Below are positions 26,864 through 35,685 of a stretch of 64,000 nt of DNA, piece after piece. Both the position numbers and the translations under genes were made by a program. Each line of letters starts with the position of its first letter. The stretch's first letter is position 1. The stretch comes from DASZIT01 sp963819695 (GTDB lineage Bacteria; Actinomycetota; Acidimicrobiia; Acidimicrobiales; RAAP-2): assembly GCA_963819695.1 (NCBI GenBank), contig CAWFXD010000002.1, forward strand, positions 372,001 through 436,000. Reading direction: 5' to 3'. A model generated the notes under the pieces. That model worked only from the letters and a program-made list of their open reading frames with translations. It searched no databases and had not been told where the DNA came from.

Positions 26864-27919
26864 GTGACCAAGCGGTGGAAACAGCGACCACCTGGCTCGA
26901 CGTGGGGGGATTGGGGCGACGACGACGAACTCGGCCGGATCAACTTGCTCACCCCGGAGAAAGTCCTCCAAGGCGTGCAGGAGGTCGAGGCGGGCATCAG
27001 TTTCTGTCTGAGCTTGCCACTCGATTACCCGGGCGGGACAGCTCTGAACCAACGCCGCCACCCACCGGTCCTGGCGCCGACCGAGGACATGGCGGGCAAC
27101 CCCGGCACCTTCTACAACGTCCACATGAGCCGGATGAAAGAGGGGGGCCCGCGTTTTGTCGATGTGTGGGCAGACGATGTCGTGACCCTCTCGCTGCAGT
27201 ACTCGACGCAGTGGGACGCGCTGGCCCACGTCGGCGCGGAGTTCGACGCCGACGGTGACGGGGTCGAGGAGCCGGTCTACTACAACGGCTACCGGGCTGG
27301 CATCGACCTGGTCGGGCCGTTGCCCGACGCCGCCGGGGATGGCGGCGACCACCGCTGCTTCGCCCACCATCTCGGTTTGGAACACATGGCCTACCAGGGC
27401 GTGCAGGGGCGGGGAGTCCTCGTCGACCTGGCCCACCACCTGGGTCACGACTGGCGGGGGGTCGACCTCAAGACGCTCGAGGAGATCATGGAGCAGGACG
27501 AGGTCGTGGTTGAGCCGGGCGACATGCTCCTGCTGCACACCGGTTTCGCCACCGAGGTCCTTCAGTGGAACCGGGACCCGGATCCCGTGAAGATCCACAC
27601 CATGTGCACCTACCTCGACGCCAGGGACCCGGCGTTGTTGCAGTGGATCAGCGATTCGCAGATCTCCGCGCTGGTCGCCGACAACTACGCGGTCGAAGGT
27701 CTGGTCGGCAGAGACCGCGACGAGAGCCGGCACTCGCTCCTCCCGATCCATCACCTCTGCCTGTTTCGACTCGGCGTCCCCTTGGGCGAGATGTGGTATC
27801 TGCACGAGCTGGCAGCGTGGTTGCGCGAGCACAACCGCAGCCGGTTCCTGCTTACCGCGCCACCGTTGCGGATGCCGGGCATCGTGGGCTCCCCGCTGAC
27901 TCCTGTCGCCACGGTTTGA
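26864..27919 (+). CDS. Cyclase-family (kynurenine formamidase-like) hydrolase
   Basis: 351 residues, PF04199 type. Start GTG 26864 after GAGGAGAAGAGG. The hallmark metal motif (HxGTHxDxPxH) appears as YSTQWDALAHVG near 107-118, keeping the Asp and last His but not the first two; this T-Q-W-D-x-L-x-H form is seen in a subset of the family. Later HHLGLEHMAYQGVQGRGVLVDLAHHLG and LLLHTGFATEV are normal. Such enzymes open lactone, lactam or formamide bonds or cyclise; here it may act after the BVMO, which would make a lactone/ester. Convergent with the BVMO gene. Confidence 0.8.
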   Translation: MTKRWKQRPPGSTWGDWGDDDELGRINLLTPEKVLQGVQEVEAGISFCLSLPLDYPGGTALNQRRHPPVLAPTEDMAGNPGTFYNVHMSRMKEGGPRFVDVWADDVVTLSLQYSTQWDALAHVGAEFDADGDGVEEPVYYNGYRAGIDLVGPLPDAAGDGGDHRCFAHHLGLEHMAYQGVQGRGVLVDLAHHLGHDWRGVDLKTLEEIMEQDEVVVEPGDMLLLHTGFATEVLQWNRDPDPVKIHTMCTYLDARDPALLQWISDSQISALVADNYAVEGLVGRDRDESRHSLLPIHHLCLFRLGVPLGEMWYLHELAAWLREHNRSRFLLTAPPLRMPGIVGSPLTPVATV

Positions 27920-27943
27920 GTGCGGCCCGTCGCGGGGCGAACC

Positions 27944-29602
27944 TCAAGCGGTGGCTTCGGCCGAGTTGGGCGAACGGGACAGTCTGAACGCCTGGTAGTC
28001 GTTGGCGAGAACTCTGGCGATTTCCTTGAACAGCTTGGGCCGGCCGCCGGAGTTCAATAGGTACTTGCGGGGCTTTCCGGGGATATTGCTGCCGAAGTAA
28101 TAGCTGATCTCGCCGAAGGGGGACATCGCCGCGCCGTCGTCGATCATCTTCGTCCACCGCTCTTCTGCCGCCGGGTCGACTTCGATGGCGCCGTACCCAT
28201 GGTCGCGCAGGTAGACGAGGGTAGCGGTGACGAAGTCAACCTGGTCGCCGTTGTAGCGCGGGTTGTTGCCGGCGGCGGCGTGCGGTCCACCGGGAAAGAA
28301 GAAGTTCGGAAAGCCGGTGGTCTGGATGCCGAGGAAGGTCTTCGGGCCGTCCGCCCAATGTTCCTCGAGCGGAAGATCGCCCCGACCGCGGATCTCGATG
28401 CGGGCCAGCGCGCCGGTGCCGAAGTCGAAACCGGTTCCCCACACGATGATGTCGAACTCCTGGAGGCCGTCAGCCGTCTCGATCCCGTTTTCGGTGACTC
28501 GCACGATCGGCGTTTGTTTCAGATCGACGAGTGAGACGTTGGGCCGGTTGAATACCTCGAAATATCCGGTCACGAATGGAGGGCGCTTTTCGGCATACCG
28601 GTGGTCCGTCGGAATCAGCTGCTCGGCGGTCTCGGGGTCCTTGACGATGCCGCGGATCTTGGCCGCGATGAACTCGCACCACAGTGCGTTCGCGGCGCGA
28701 TCGACCGTCAAGTCGGTGTAGTTGCTGGTGAGCTTCGAGAACCCGGGGCTGTTCCACATCTTCTCGAAGAACGCCGCTCGTTGGGCGCTTGAGTCATCGA
28801 AGGTTGTGCGATCGTGGGCAGGGTGGAGGAATCCGGAAGGCGACGTGTTCAGCGTCTCACACATCGCTTCGAAGCCAGCTCGGAGGCGAGCCTGTTCCTC
28901 AGGAGTGATCGGTGCGTTGTTGAGCGGTGTGCACCAATTGGCCGTGCGTTGGTACACGGTCAAGGAGGACACCTCGGTGGCGATGGAGGGGATCAGCTGT
29001 ACGCCACTCGATCCTGTCCCGATGACGGCAACCCGCTTGTCGGCGAAGTCGACCCCGGTCGGGGGCCACATTCCTGTGTGGTACGACTCGCCTCCGAAGT
29101 CCTCGCGCCCGGGTATGTCCGGGAAGTACGGCACCGACAGGACGCCGGTGGCGGCGATCAAGAATTGGGCTCGAAGTTCGCTGCCATCGCCGGTCACCAC
29201 CGTCCACTTCTCCGACGTCTCGTCGTAGACGGCTGAAATGACCTTGGCCCCGAATCGCATGTGACGGCGAAGATCGAACCGGTCCACCACGTGGTTGAGG
29301 TAGCGCTCGATCTCCGGCTGTTCGGCGAAGTGCTCGTTCCACTTCCAGTCCTCGAACAGTTCCTTGGAGAACAGGTAGGCGTAGGTGTAGCTCTCCGAGT
29401 CGAACCGGGCCCCGGGATAGCGGTTCCAGTACCAGGTACCCCCCACCCCGGCCCCGGCTTCGAGCAAGCGAGCGGAGAACCCGGCCTCGAGCGCACGATA
29501 GAGCTGGTAGATACCGGTGATGCCGGCGCCGACCACCACGACGTCAATGTTCTCAGCCGGCTGGATGGAAGTCGGGTGCCGCGCAGGTTCGGGGGTTGTC
29601 AT
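27944..29602 (-). CDS. Baeyer-Villiger-type flavin monooxygenase
   Basis: 552 residues, usual size. FAD motif VVGAGITG (24-30), GGTWYWNRYPGARFD, the BVMO fingerprint F169-GGESY-H175-TGM-W179-P180 (FxGxxxHxxxWP), and NADPH motif VIGTGSSGVQ near 193-202. Inserts an oxygen next to a ketone giving an ester or lactone, using NADPH and O2; closest to the cyclohexanone/acetone monooxygenase group. Divergent from the Rieske gene at 29748 with operator site C between. The neighbouring cyclase and amidohydrolase could hydrolyse its product. Confidence 0.93.
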   Translation of the reverse strand: MTTPEPARHPTSIQPAENIDVVVVGAGITGIYQLYRALEAGFSARLLEAGAGVGGTWYWNRYPGARFDSESYTYAYLFSKELFEDWKWNEHFAEQPEIERYLNHVVDRFDLRRHMRFGAKVISAVYDETSEKWTVVTGDGSELRAQFLIAATGVLSVPYFPDIPGREDFGGESYHTGMWPPTGVDFADKRVAVIGTGSSGVQLIPSIATEVSSLTVYQRTANWCTPLNNAPITPEEQARLRAGFEAMCETLNTSPSGFLHPAHDRTTFDDSSAQRAAFFEKMWNSPGFSKLTSNYTDLTVDRAANALWCEFIAAKIRGIVKDPETAEQLIPTDHRYAEKRPPFVTGYFEVFNRPNVSLVDLKQTPIVRVTENGIETADGLQEFDIIVWGTGFDFGTGALARIEIRGRGDLPLEEHWADGPKTFLGIQTTGFPNFFFPGGPHAAAGNNPRYNGDQVDFVTATLVYLRDHGYGAIEVDPAAEERWTKMIDDGAAMSPFGEISYYFGSNIPGKPRKYLLNSGGRPKLFKEIARVLANDYQAFRLSRSPNSAEATA

Positions 29603-29689
29603 ATGCCTCCGCGTCGATCAGCCTGTGAGGGGGTAGGCGTCGTGTCGACCGGCAGGCACGCCGTCGCTCCATCAGCGCCCGGCCGGAAT

Positions 29690-29709
29690 TGTACCGACCG
29701 GTTAGTATA
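29690..29709. promoter_or_regulatory. Operator site C (TGTACCGACC|GGTTAGTATA)
   Basis: Dyad ACCGACC|GGTTAGT (29693-29706) between the divergent BVMO (29602) and Rieske (29748) starts. Its left half matches site A over 11 bases and site B over 9. TATACA/TACACT -10-like hexamers for the plus strand begin inside the site, so binding would block the Rieske-P450 promoter. Confidence 0.65.
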
Positions 29710-29747
29710 CACTTTTCACAACGAACTCCGAGGGGGATAGAGGGCCC

Positions 29748-31112
29748 GTGGCGATCGTAGATCGGAAGAGATCGGGACTCCGGGTGCCCCACGCGGTCGA
29801 GTTCCCCGACCGGGCGCCAAAGCAGCGCTATTTCGACCCGGACTTCTACCAGATGGAGGTCGAACTGCTGTGGCCTCGGGTCTGGCAGATGGCGTGCCGG
29901 CTCGAGGAGATCCCCGAGCCGGGTGATTTCGTCGAATACGAGATACTCGATCAGTCGATCATCGTCCTTCGTACCGGCGATTTGGGCGTGAGAGCGTTCC
30001 AGAACGCCTGTCGACATCGCGGCGTGAAGGTCGTGGAGGGCCGGGGGAAGTGCGACACGGGGTTCATCTGCCCGTTCCACGGGTGGTGCTACGGCCCGGA
30101 TGGCAAGAACACCTACGTTCCCCAAGCCAGGACGTTTGCCGAGCACAATCTGCAGCCGCCGGACATCAATCTCACCCCGGTGAAATCGGACGCGTGGGGC
30201 GGCTGCGCGTGGATCAACCTCGATGATGATGCTCCGCCGTTGCGGCAGTGCATCGAACCGTTCGCCACCATGATGGACGCCTGGAAGGTGGAGTCACTCC
30301 GGACCGAGTGGTGGTACGCCTGCCGGTTACCGGTGAACTGGAAGCTCGCCGAAGAGGCGTTCATGGAGCAGTACCACGTAGTTGAGACCCATCCCCAGCT
30401 CGTGATACCCGGGAGGTACCCGCCGCGCAATGGTGGGTCGATCGACCCCCAGGCCTTCATCGAGGCCGAGATCCACTACCTGCGGATGATGAGCGAGGGC
30501 ATGGCCGGCATGGTGCACGCCAACGATGTACGGGTCGCCGAGGGGCTGCGGGACATCGAGTTGCCGGTCGACCCGACCCTGGCCTCGTCAACGTGGCACC
30601 GAGCCATGAACGAAGCTGTCGTGCGCTGGCACCGGGAGGCAGGATCCGACATTCCCGACCTCAATGATCTCGATGAGCGAGGGCTCAACGAGCCGATGGG
30701 CTACTGCTTCCCGCACTACTTCGTGCTGCCGATGTACAGCAGCGCATCCTCATACCGCTTCCGCCCCCTCGGACCGGAGGAGACGCTGCTGGAGATCTGG
30801 TCGCTCACCCGGTTCCCCCAGGGCGACGAGCCGGGAAAGCCCGTACCGCCCGAGCGGTGGGAGTGCGACGACCCACGGTGGCCGCCGATCCCGGCTCAGG
30901 ATTTTTCCAACCTGCCCAGGCAGCAGCGGGGCCTGCATGCAAACGGATTCGAGTACATGCGCCTGTCGGAACGAGCGGAGGGAGGCATCGCCAACTTCGA
31001 ACGCACCGTCGACGGCTTCCTGGCCGGCCTTCCCTATCAGAAACTGCTGCCGGCACTGCAGTCGGTCAACCTGAATCCTCTCGAGCGCCCTGTCGTCGAA
31101 ATCGACTTCTGA
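29748..31112 (+). CDS. Rieske non-heme iron oxygenase alpha subunit
   Basis: 454 residues. Rieske [2Fe-2S] ligands C88-x-H90 and C108-x2-H111 (NACRHRG and CPFHGW). Mononuclear iron region NWKLAEEAFMEQYHVVETHP with H210 and H215 and a later carboxylate. Start GTG 29748 follows GAGGGGGAT. Activates O2 for dihydroxylation or monohydroxylation of a ring compound; needs a reductase, not seen. First gene of a unit with the P450 at 31208 (95 bases on) and the small monooxygenase at 32550. Homologue of the broken gene at the window start. Confidence 0.93.
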   Translation: MAIVDRKRSGLRVPHAVEFPDRAPKQRYFDPDFYQMEVELLWPRVWQMACRLEEIPEPGDFVEYEILDQSIIVLRTGDLGVRAFQNACRHRGVKVVEGRGKCDTGFICPFHGWCYGPDGKNTYVPQARTFAEHNLQPPDINLTPVKSDAWGGCAWINLDDDAPPLRQCIEPFATMMDAWKVESLRTEWWYACRLPVNWKLAEEAFMEQYHVVETHPQLVIPGRYPPRNGGSIDPQAFIEAEIHYLRMMSEGMAGMVHANDVRVAEGLRDIELPVDPTLASSTWHRAMNEAVVRWHREAGSDIPDLNDLDERGLNEPMGYCFPHYFVLPMYSSASSYRFRPLGPEETLLEIWSLTRFPQGDEPGKPVPPERWECDDPRWPPIPAQDFSNLPRQQRGLHANGFEYMRLSERAEGGIANFERTVDGFLAGLPYQKLLPALQSVNLNPLERPVVEIDF

Positions 31113-31207
31113 GTAGGCGGACCGTGATGCTGAACCAAGCGCGGCGCGGCTCGGAGGCTGGCCACGAGACCCGAGCATGACCTCCGCAGAGGTTGAAAGG
31201 AACCGGT

Positions 31208-32509
31208 ATGAGCGATCCAATCACCGACTACGACGCCATCGATTTCTTCCGAGGCAACGAGCTGGTTGCCGACCCGTACCCGTACTTTGATTGGTTGCGG
31301 ACTCAGTGCCCGGTGCGCCGCGAGCCGCAACTAGGCGTCTACATGGTCACCGGGTATGAAGAGGCCCGCGCCGTCTACACCGATGCCGACACGTTCTCGT
31401 CATGCAACTCGGTAACCGGTCCGTTCCCCGGCTTTCCGGTTCAACTCGAGGGCCGCGACGATGTGAGCGAGTTGATCGAGCGGCACCGCGACGAACTGCC
31501 GTTCAGTGATCAGCTCACCACTATGGACCCGCCGAAGCACCACGACCACCGACACCTGGTCATGCGGCAGCTCACCCCGAAGCGCCTGAAGGAGAACGAA
31601 GAGTTCATGTGGCGGCTGGCTGATCGGCAGATCGACCAGTTCATCGAACGCGGTAGGTGCGAATTCATCGTCGACTACGCCAATCCGTTCACGCTATTTG
31701 TTATCGCCGACCTCCTCGGGGTGCCGGAGAAGGAACATGATGAGTTCCAGCATGCGTTGGCGCGCCGACCGGGCAACGCCGCGGTTGGTAGCACCAAGGA
31801 CACCATGTCCCACAGCCCGCTTGAATGGCTCTACGACCGCTTCGCCGGCTATATCGAGGACCGCCGACGCAAGCCGCGCGATGACGTGCTCACCGCGCTG
31901 GCGACGACGACGTTTCCGAATGGCGCGCTGCCCGAGGTCATCGATGTCGTCCGGGTCGCCGCCAATGTCTTCGCCGCCGGGCAGGAGACGACGGTGCGGC
32001 TTCTCGGGACCGCCCTGCAGCTCATCGGCGATCGTCCGGATTTGCAACAGCTTCTACGAGATCGGCGCGAACTCATCCCCGACTTCGTGGAGGAGACACT
32101 CCGGATGGAGGCCCCGGTGAAGGGCGACTTCCGCCTTTCCCGGCGGCCGGCGACCGTCGCCGGAGTCGACATTCCCGCGGGCACGACGCTGATGGTGCTC
32201 AACGGCGCCGCCAACCGAGATCCGCGCCAGTTCGAGGATCCGACCGAGTTCCGCGTCGATCGCGGCAATTCCCGCGAGCACCTCGCCTTCGGGCGCGGTG
32301 TCCACAGCTGCCCCGGGGGATCGCTGGCTCGCATGGAAACCCGGGTGAGCATCGAGCGGCTACTCGACCGGACCGCGGAGATCGGCATCTCCGCCTCGCA
32401 CCACGGGCCGGCTGACGCTCGCCGCTACCGGTACATGCCGACTTACATCCTCCGAGGCCTGATGGAGCTGAACCTCGAGTTCACCCCCGTCGGGACGGAG
32501 GCCGGCTGA
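31208..32509 (+). CDS. Cytochrome P450
   Basis: 433 residues. VADPYPYFDWLRTQCPV, TMDPPKHHDHRHLVMRQLTPKRLKENE, I-helix FAAGQETTVRLL near 255-266, ExxR in VEETLRMEAP, and heme loop FGRGVHSCPGGSLAR with the thiolate Cys near 367. Start ATG 31208 after GAAAGGAAC. The F..C-P-G-G heme loop and the VKGDFRLSRRPA segment are shared with the P450 at 34398, a clear local paralogue. In operon with Rieske upstream and the ABM protein 40 bases downstream. Hydroxylation substrate unknown. Confidence 0.93.
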   Translation: MSDPITDYDAIDFFRGNELVADPYPYFDWLRTQCPVRREPQLGVYMVTGYEEARAVYTDADTFSSCNSVTGPFPGFPVQLEGRDDVSELIERHRDELPFSDQLTTMDPPKHHDHRHLVMRQLTPKRLKENEEFMWRLADRQIDQFIERGRCEFIVDYANPFTLFVIADLLGVPEKEHDEFQHALARRPGNAAVGSTKDTMSHSPLEWLYDRFAGYIEDRRRKPRDDVLTALATTTFPNGALPEVIDVVRVAANVFAAGQETTVRLLGTALQLIGDRPDLQQLLRDRRELIPDFVEETLRMEAPVKGDFRLSRRPATVAGVDIPAGTTLMVLNGAANRDPRQFEDPTEFRVDRGNSREHLAFGRGVHSCPGGSLARMETRVSIERLLDRTAEIGISASHHGPADARRYRYMPTYILRGLMELNLEFTPVGTEAG

Positions 32510-32549
32510 TGGAACAAGACGCCCGTCGATCCCATCAGAGGAGAGTGAG

Positions 32550-32867
32550 ATGATTCTCATCGTCGTCAAGAACCCGGTGCGTTCCAAGTACGCGGATGAC
32601 TGGCCGTCCCTGGTAGAGGAGTTCACTGCGGCCACACGGGCGGAACCGGGCAATATCTCCTTCGAGTGGTACCGGAGTGCCGAAGACCCCAAGGTGTGGC
32701 TACTGGTTGAGCTGTTCCGCGACGCCGACGCCGGAAAGGCTCATGTCGAATCGGCCCACTTCAAGGCGGCAGGTGAGCAGATGGCCCACCTCCTGGCGGC
32801 AGTGCCGGAGATCATCCACGTCGAGGCGCCGGGGGACGGCTGGGATCGGGTCAGCGAAGGGTCTTGA
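32550..32867 (+). CDS. Antibiotic biosynthesis monooxygenase (ABM/YgiN)-like small protein
   Basis: 105 residues of the dimeric ferredoxin-like fold: MILIVVKNPVRSKYADDWP, EEFTAATRAEPGNISFEWYRS, VWLLVELFRDADAGKAHVES, FKAAGEQMAHLL. This matches the quinol monooxygenase/ABM pattern of one full domain. Ribosome site AGAGGAGAG sits 7 bases before the ATG. Third gene of the Rieske-P450 unit; may oxidise a quinol-like intermediate or isomerise without cofactor. Confidence 0.82.
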   Translation: MILIVVKNPVRSKYADDWPSLVEEFTAATRAEPGNISFEWYRSAEDPKVWLLVELFRDADAGKAHVESAHFKAAGEQMAHLLAAVPEIIHVEAPGDGWDRVSEGS

Positions 32868-32897
32868 CGTGACCAGCGCCACCCGAGAATGCAGAGG

Positions 32898-33669
32898 TCA
32901 ATCCTCTAGCAGGTCGGGCTGGATCGACACGATCCACTCGTAGAGCGGCTGGAACGCCCGCCATCCCGCCATGGGCGGTCCGACCAGTGAGGCGGTCTCC
33001 GAGGCTCGTTCTTGATCGATGAGTACCGGGACCCCGGCGGCCTCGGCCAGCAACTGTGCCTGGCAGGTGCGCTCCATGGTGATGAACCACCATGCGGCCT
33101 CGTCGACCGACGTCTGCCCGACGGTCAGCAATCCGTGGTTCGACAGGATCACCGCCTTATGGCTGCCCGAGCGCGTGGGCGATGCGCTTACCCTCCTCCA
33201 GGTCGAGGACGACGCCGGCGTAGTCGCCGTACACCGCATGGTCGTCATAGAAGGCCAACGAATCCTGGGTCAGGGGATCGAGCCGACGGCGCAGCGACGA
33301 CCACGCCTTCCCATGCACGGAATGGGCATGGGCGGCGGCGACCACGTCCGGCCGGGCGGCATGAATCTGCGAGTGGATCGCGAAGGCCGCCGTGTTCACC
33401 GGCCAGTTGCCGTGAACCACCTCACCACGGTTGTTGACCAGGAGGAGGTCTTTCACCCGGATGAGCTTGAAGTTCATCCCCAGTGGGTTGACCCAGAAGT
33501 GGTCGAGCTGCTCGGGATCCCTGGCGGTGATGTGGCCGGCGACACCCTCGTCGAACCCGAAATGCCCGAACAGGCGGAAGGCGGCGGCGAGGCGTTGCTT
33601 ACGGTGCCGGCGTTCGTCCTCGTTGTTGTCAAAGGCCGGGAACTGCGGCGGAAGCCGGTCGGAAGGCAT
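32898..33669 (-). CDS. Class II aldolase/adducin domain protein (frame break)
   Basis: About 256 residues in two frames joined near 33165. First frame: RLAAAFRLFGHFGFDEGVAGHITARDP, FWVNPLGMNF, and zinc-site VAAAHAHSVHGKAWSS (two His). Second frame: KAVILSNHGLLTVG (third His) and FITMERTCQAQLLAEAAG. Family members cleave or epimerise hydroxy-carbonyl sugars phosphate or, in catabolic clusters, carry out retro-aldol or decarboxylation of small ring products. Minus strand, ends 30 bases from the ABM gene; a separate transcript with the TetR gene upstream. Confidence 0.8.
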
Positions 33670-33696
33670 AGCCAGATGGTAGAGACAATTCCCGGA

Positions 33697-34300
33697 TCAG
33701 GTGTCAGCCGGTGCCGGATCAACCCGGCCGATGGTTCGCTCGATGAACGAGCGGGTGACGTCGTGGCCGGCAGTCACGCCGAGGGCGTCCTCCAGGGCCA
33801 AGACCTGGGACAGGCCGGTCATCATGAGCAGGGCGACGATCGGTGGGAGCTGGTCCTCGGTCGTGCCGAACGCCGCGTAGGGCGGTGGTCACCGCCTCCA
33901 GCTGGGCGGCCCGGAAGCGCTCGGCGTAGCGGGCGATCTCGGCCTGGATCGCCTTGCGGTGATTGGCCAGCGCCACGAACTCGATGTTGAACCTCGCACT
34001 GCGCGGGTCATCGTTCAGCCGCCACAGCACCCGCAACGATCCGTCGGCGGCGATCAACCGTTCGACACGGGCGAGGTTCTCCTCGGCTCGGCGCCGGAAG
34101 ACCTCCAAGAAGAGGTCGTCCATCGTCCGGAAGTAGTAGTGGACGAGCTGCGGTTTCAGCCCGGCTCTCGCCGCCACCCGGCGCGAGGTGACGGCGGCAT
34201 ATCCCTCCTCGAGCAGCACCCGCTCGGCGGCGTCCAGCAGCTGGGCACGAGTCTTGGAGTCCACCGCACCGATCCGACGGGGCGAGGAGGCAGACGTCAC
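33697..34300 (-). CDS. TetR/AcrR family regulator (frame break in C-terminal half)
   Basis: About 200 residues. GTG 34300 gives VTSASSPRRIGAVDSKTRAQLLDAAERVL; HTH TSRRVAARAGLKPQLVHYYF, then RTMDDLFLEVFRRR. After about 33880 the frame changes: FGTTEDQLPPIVALLMMTGLSQVLAL continues to the TGA at 33697. Divergent from the P450 gene at 34398; the 97-base gap has a strong dyad at 34337-34365, most simply its operator. Hence likely local repressor of the P450-SDR operon. Confidence 0.8.
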
Positions 34301-34336
34301 CCCGCTACCTTGCCACACCGACGACCGCCGTGCTAA

Positions 34337-34365
34337 GCACTTGCTCAGCATTGCTGTGCAAGTGC
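34337..34365. promoter_or_regulatory. Putative TetR operator between regulator and P450 operon
   Basis: Perfect 8-base arms GCACTTGC and GCAAGTGC around 13 bases; the left arm is also part of an AGCACTTGCT near-palindrome. Located between the divergent TetR (34300) and P450 (34398) starts. Confidence 0.55.
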
Positions 34366-34397
34366 GCAGCATCCGTCCGTACCAAGGGGAGACCGGG

Positions 34398-35685
34398 TTG
34401 AGCGACTGGCAGACGACCGATTTCTTCTTCGACCAGGGGTTGGTCGAGGATCCGTACCCGTACTTCGAGGAGCTTCGCTCCGAGTGTCCGGTCCTTCGGC
34501 TTCCCCACCTCGGGGTGGTGGCGGTGACCGGCTATGACGAGACCAACGAGGTGTACCGGGACAACGAGACCTTCTCATCGTGCAACTCGGTCATCGGGCC
34601 CGTTCGCCACCTTCCCGGTGCCACTGGACGGCGACGACGTGAACGACATCGTCGACCGCTATCGGGATCAGCTTCCGATGCATGAGCACATGGTGACGAT
34701 GGACCCGCCCGATCACACCCGCGAGCGCGCCCTCTTGATGCGGCTGATCACGCCGAAAAGGCTAAAGGACAACGAGCAATTCATTTGGCGACTCGCCGAC
34801 GCACAGATGGACGAATTCGTCGGCGATGGGCGCTGCGAGTTCATCAGCGCCTACACCCAACCCTTCGCCATGCTGGTGGTCGCCGACCTGCTCGGGGTAC
34901 CCGAGGAGGACCACCAACGCTTCCGTGATGGCTTCGGCCTCACCGGCACCGTCGGCGAGGTCGGCGCCGGCGAGGGCGGGAGCCCGGGGGAGAACCCGCT
35001 GGCCTGGCTCGACGAGTGGTTCACCGAGTACATCGAGGCCCGGCGGCGCCAGCCGGGAAACGATGTGCTCACCGATCTGGCGCTGGCCACCTACCCCGAC
35101 GGCACCACGCCGGAGGTCTCCGCGGTGGTGCGGACCTCGACCTTCCTGTTCGCCGCCGGCCAGGAGACGTCGGCTCGCCTACTGGCCGCCGCGCTGAAAC
35201 ATCTCGCCGAGCACCCGGAGTTGCAGGATGAGCTACGGGCCGACCGTGACCGAATCCCCAACTTCCTGGAGGAAGTTCTGCGGGTCGAGAGCCCGGTGAA
35301 GGCCGACTTTCGCCTCGCCCGGCGCACGACGTCGGTGGGCGGCCTCGAGATCGCCGCCGGCACGCCGGTCATGCTGCTCAACGGCGCCGCCAACCGCGAC
35401 CCCGGGCACTTCGAGTGCCCCGCCGAGTTCCGAATGGATCGCGCCAACTCCCAATCCCACGTCGCCTTCGGACGAGGCGCCCACTCGTGTCCCGGCGGTC
35501 CGTTGGCTCGAGCCGAGGGTCGGGTCAGCATCGAGCGGATACTCGACCGCACCCGGAACATCCGCCTTTCCGAGGAGCACCATGGACCGGCCGGCGCTCG
35601 GCGTTTCCGCTACGAGCCGACCTGGATCCTCCGTGGACTCTCCAAGTTGTACCTGGAATTCGACCCTGTCGAGGTCTCTCGGTGA
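34398..35685 (+). CDS. Cytochrome P450 (one frame break)
   Basis: About 428 residues. TTG 34398 start (LSDWQTTDFFFDQGL) after AGGGGAG; the first 70 residues are in one frame, and from about 34600 the rest (FPVPLDGDDVNDIVDRYRD) is in the next. I-helix FAAGQETSARLL, EEVLRVESP (ExxR), heme loop FGRGAHSCPGGPLAR. Close paralogue of 31208 through the whole length (VEDPYPYFEELRSECPV, LITPKRLKDNEQF). The stop overlaps the GTG of the SDR at 35682 by four bases: P450 hydroxylation followed by alcohol oxidation is the natural reading. Confidence 0.88.
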
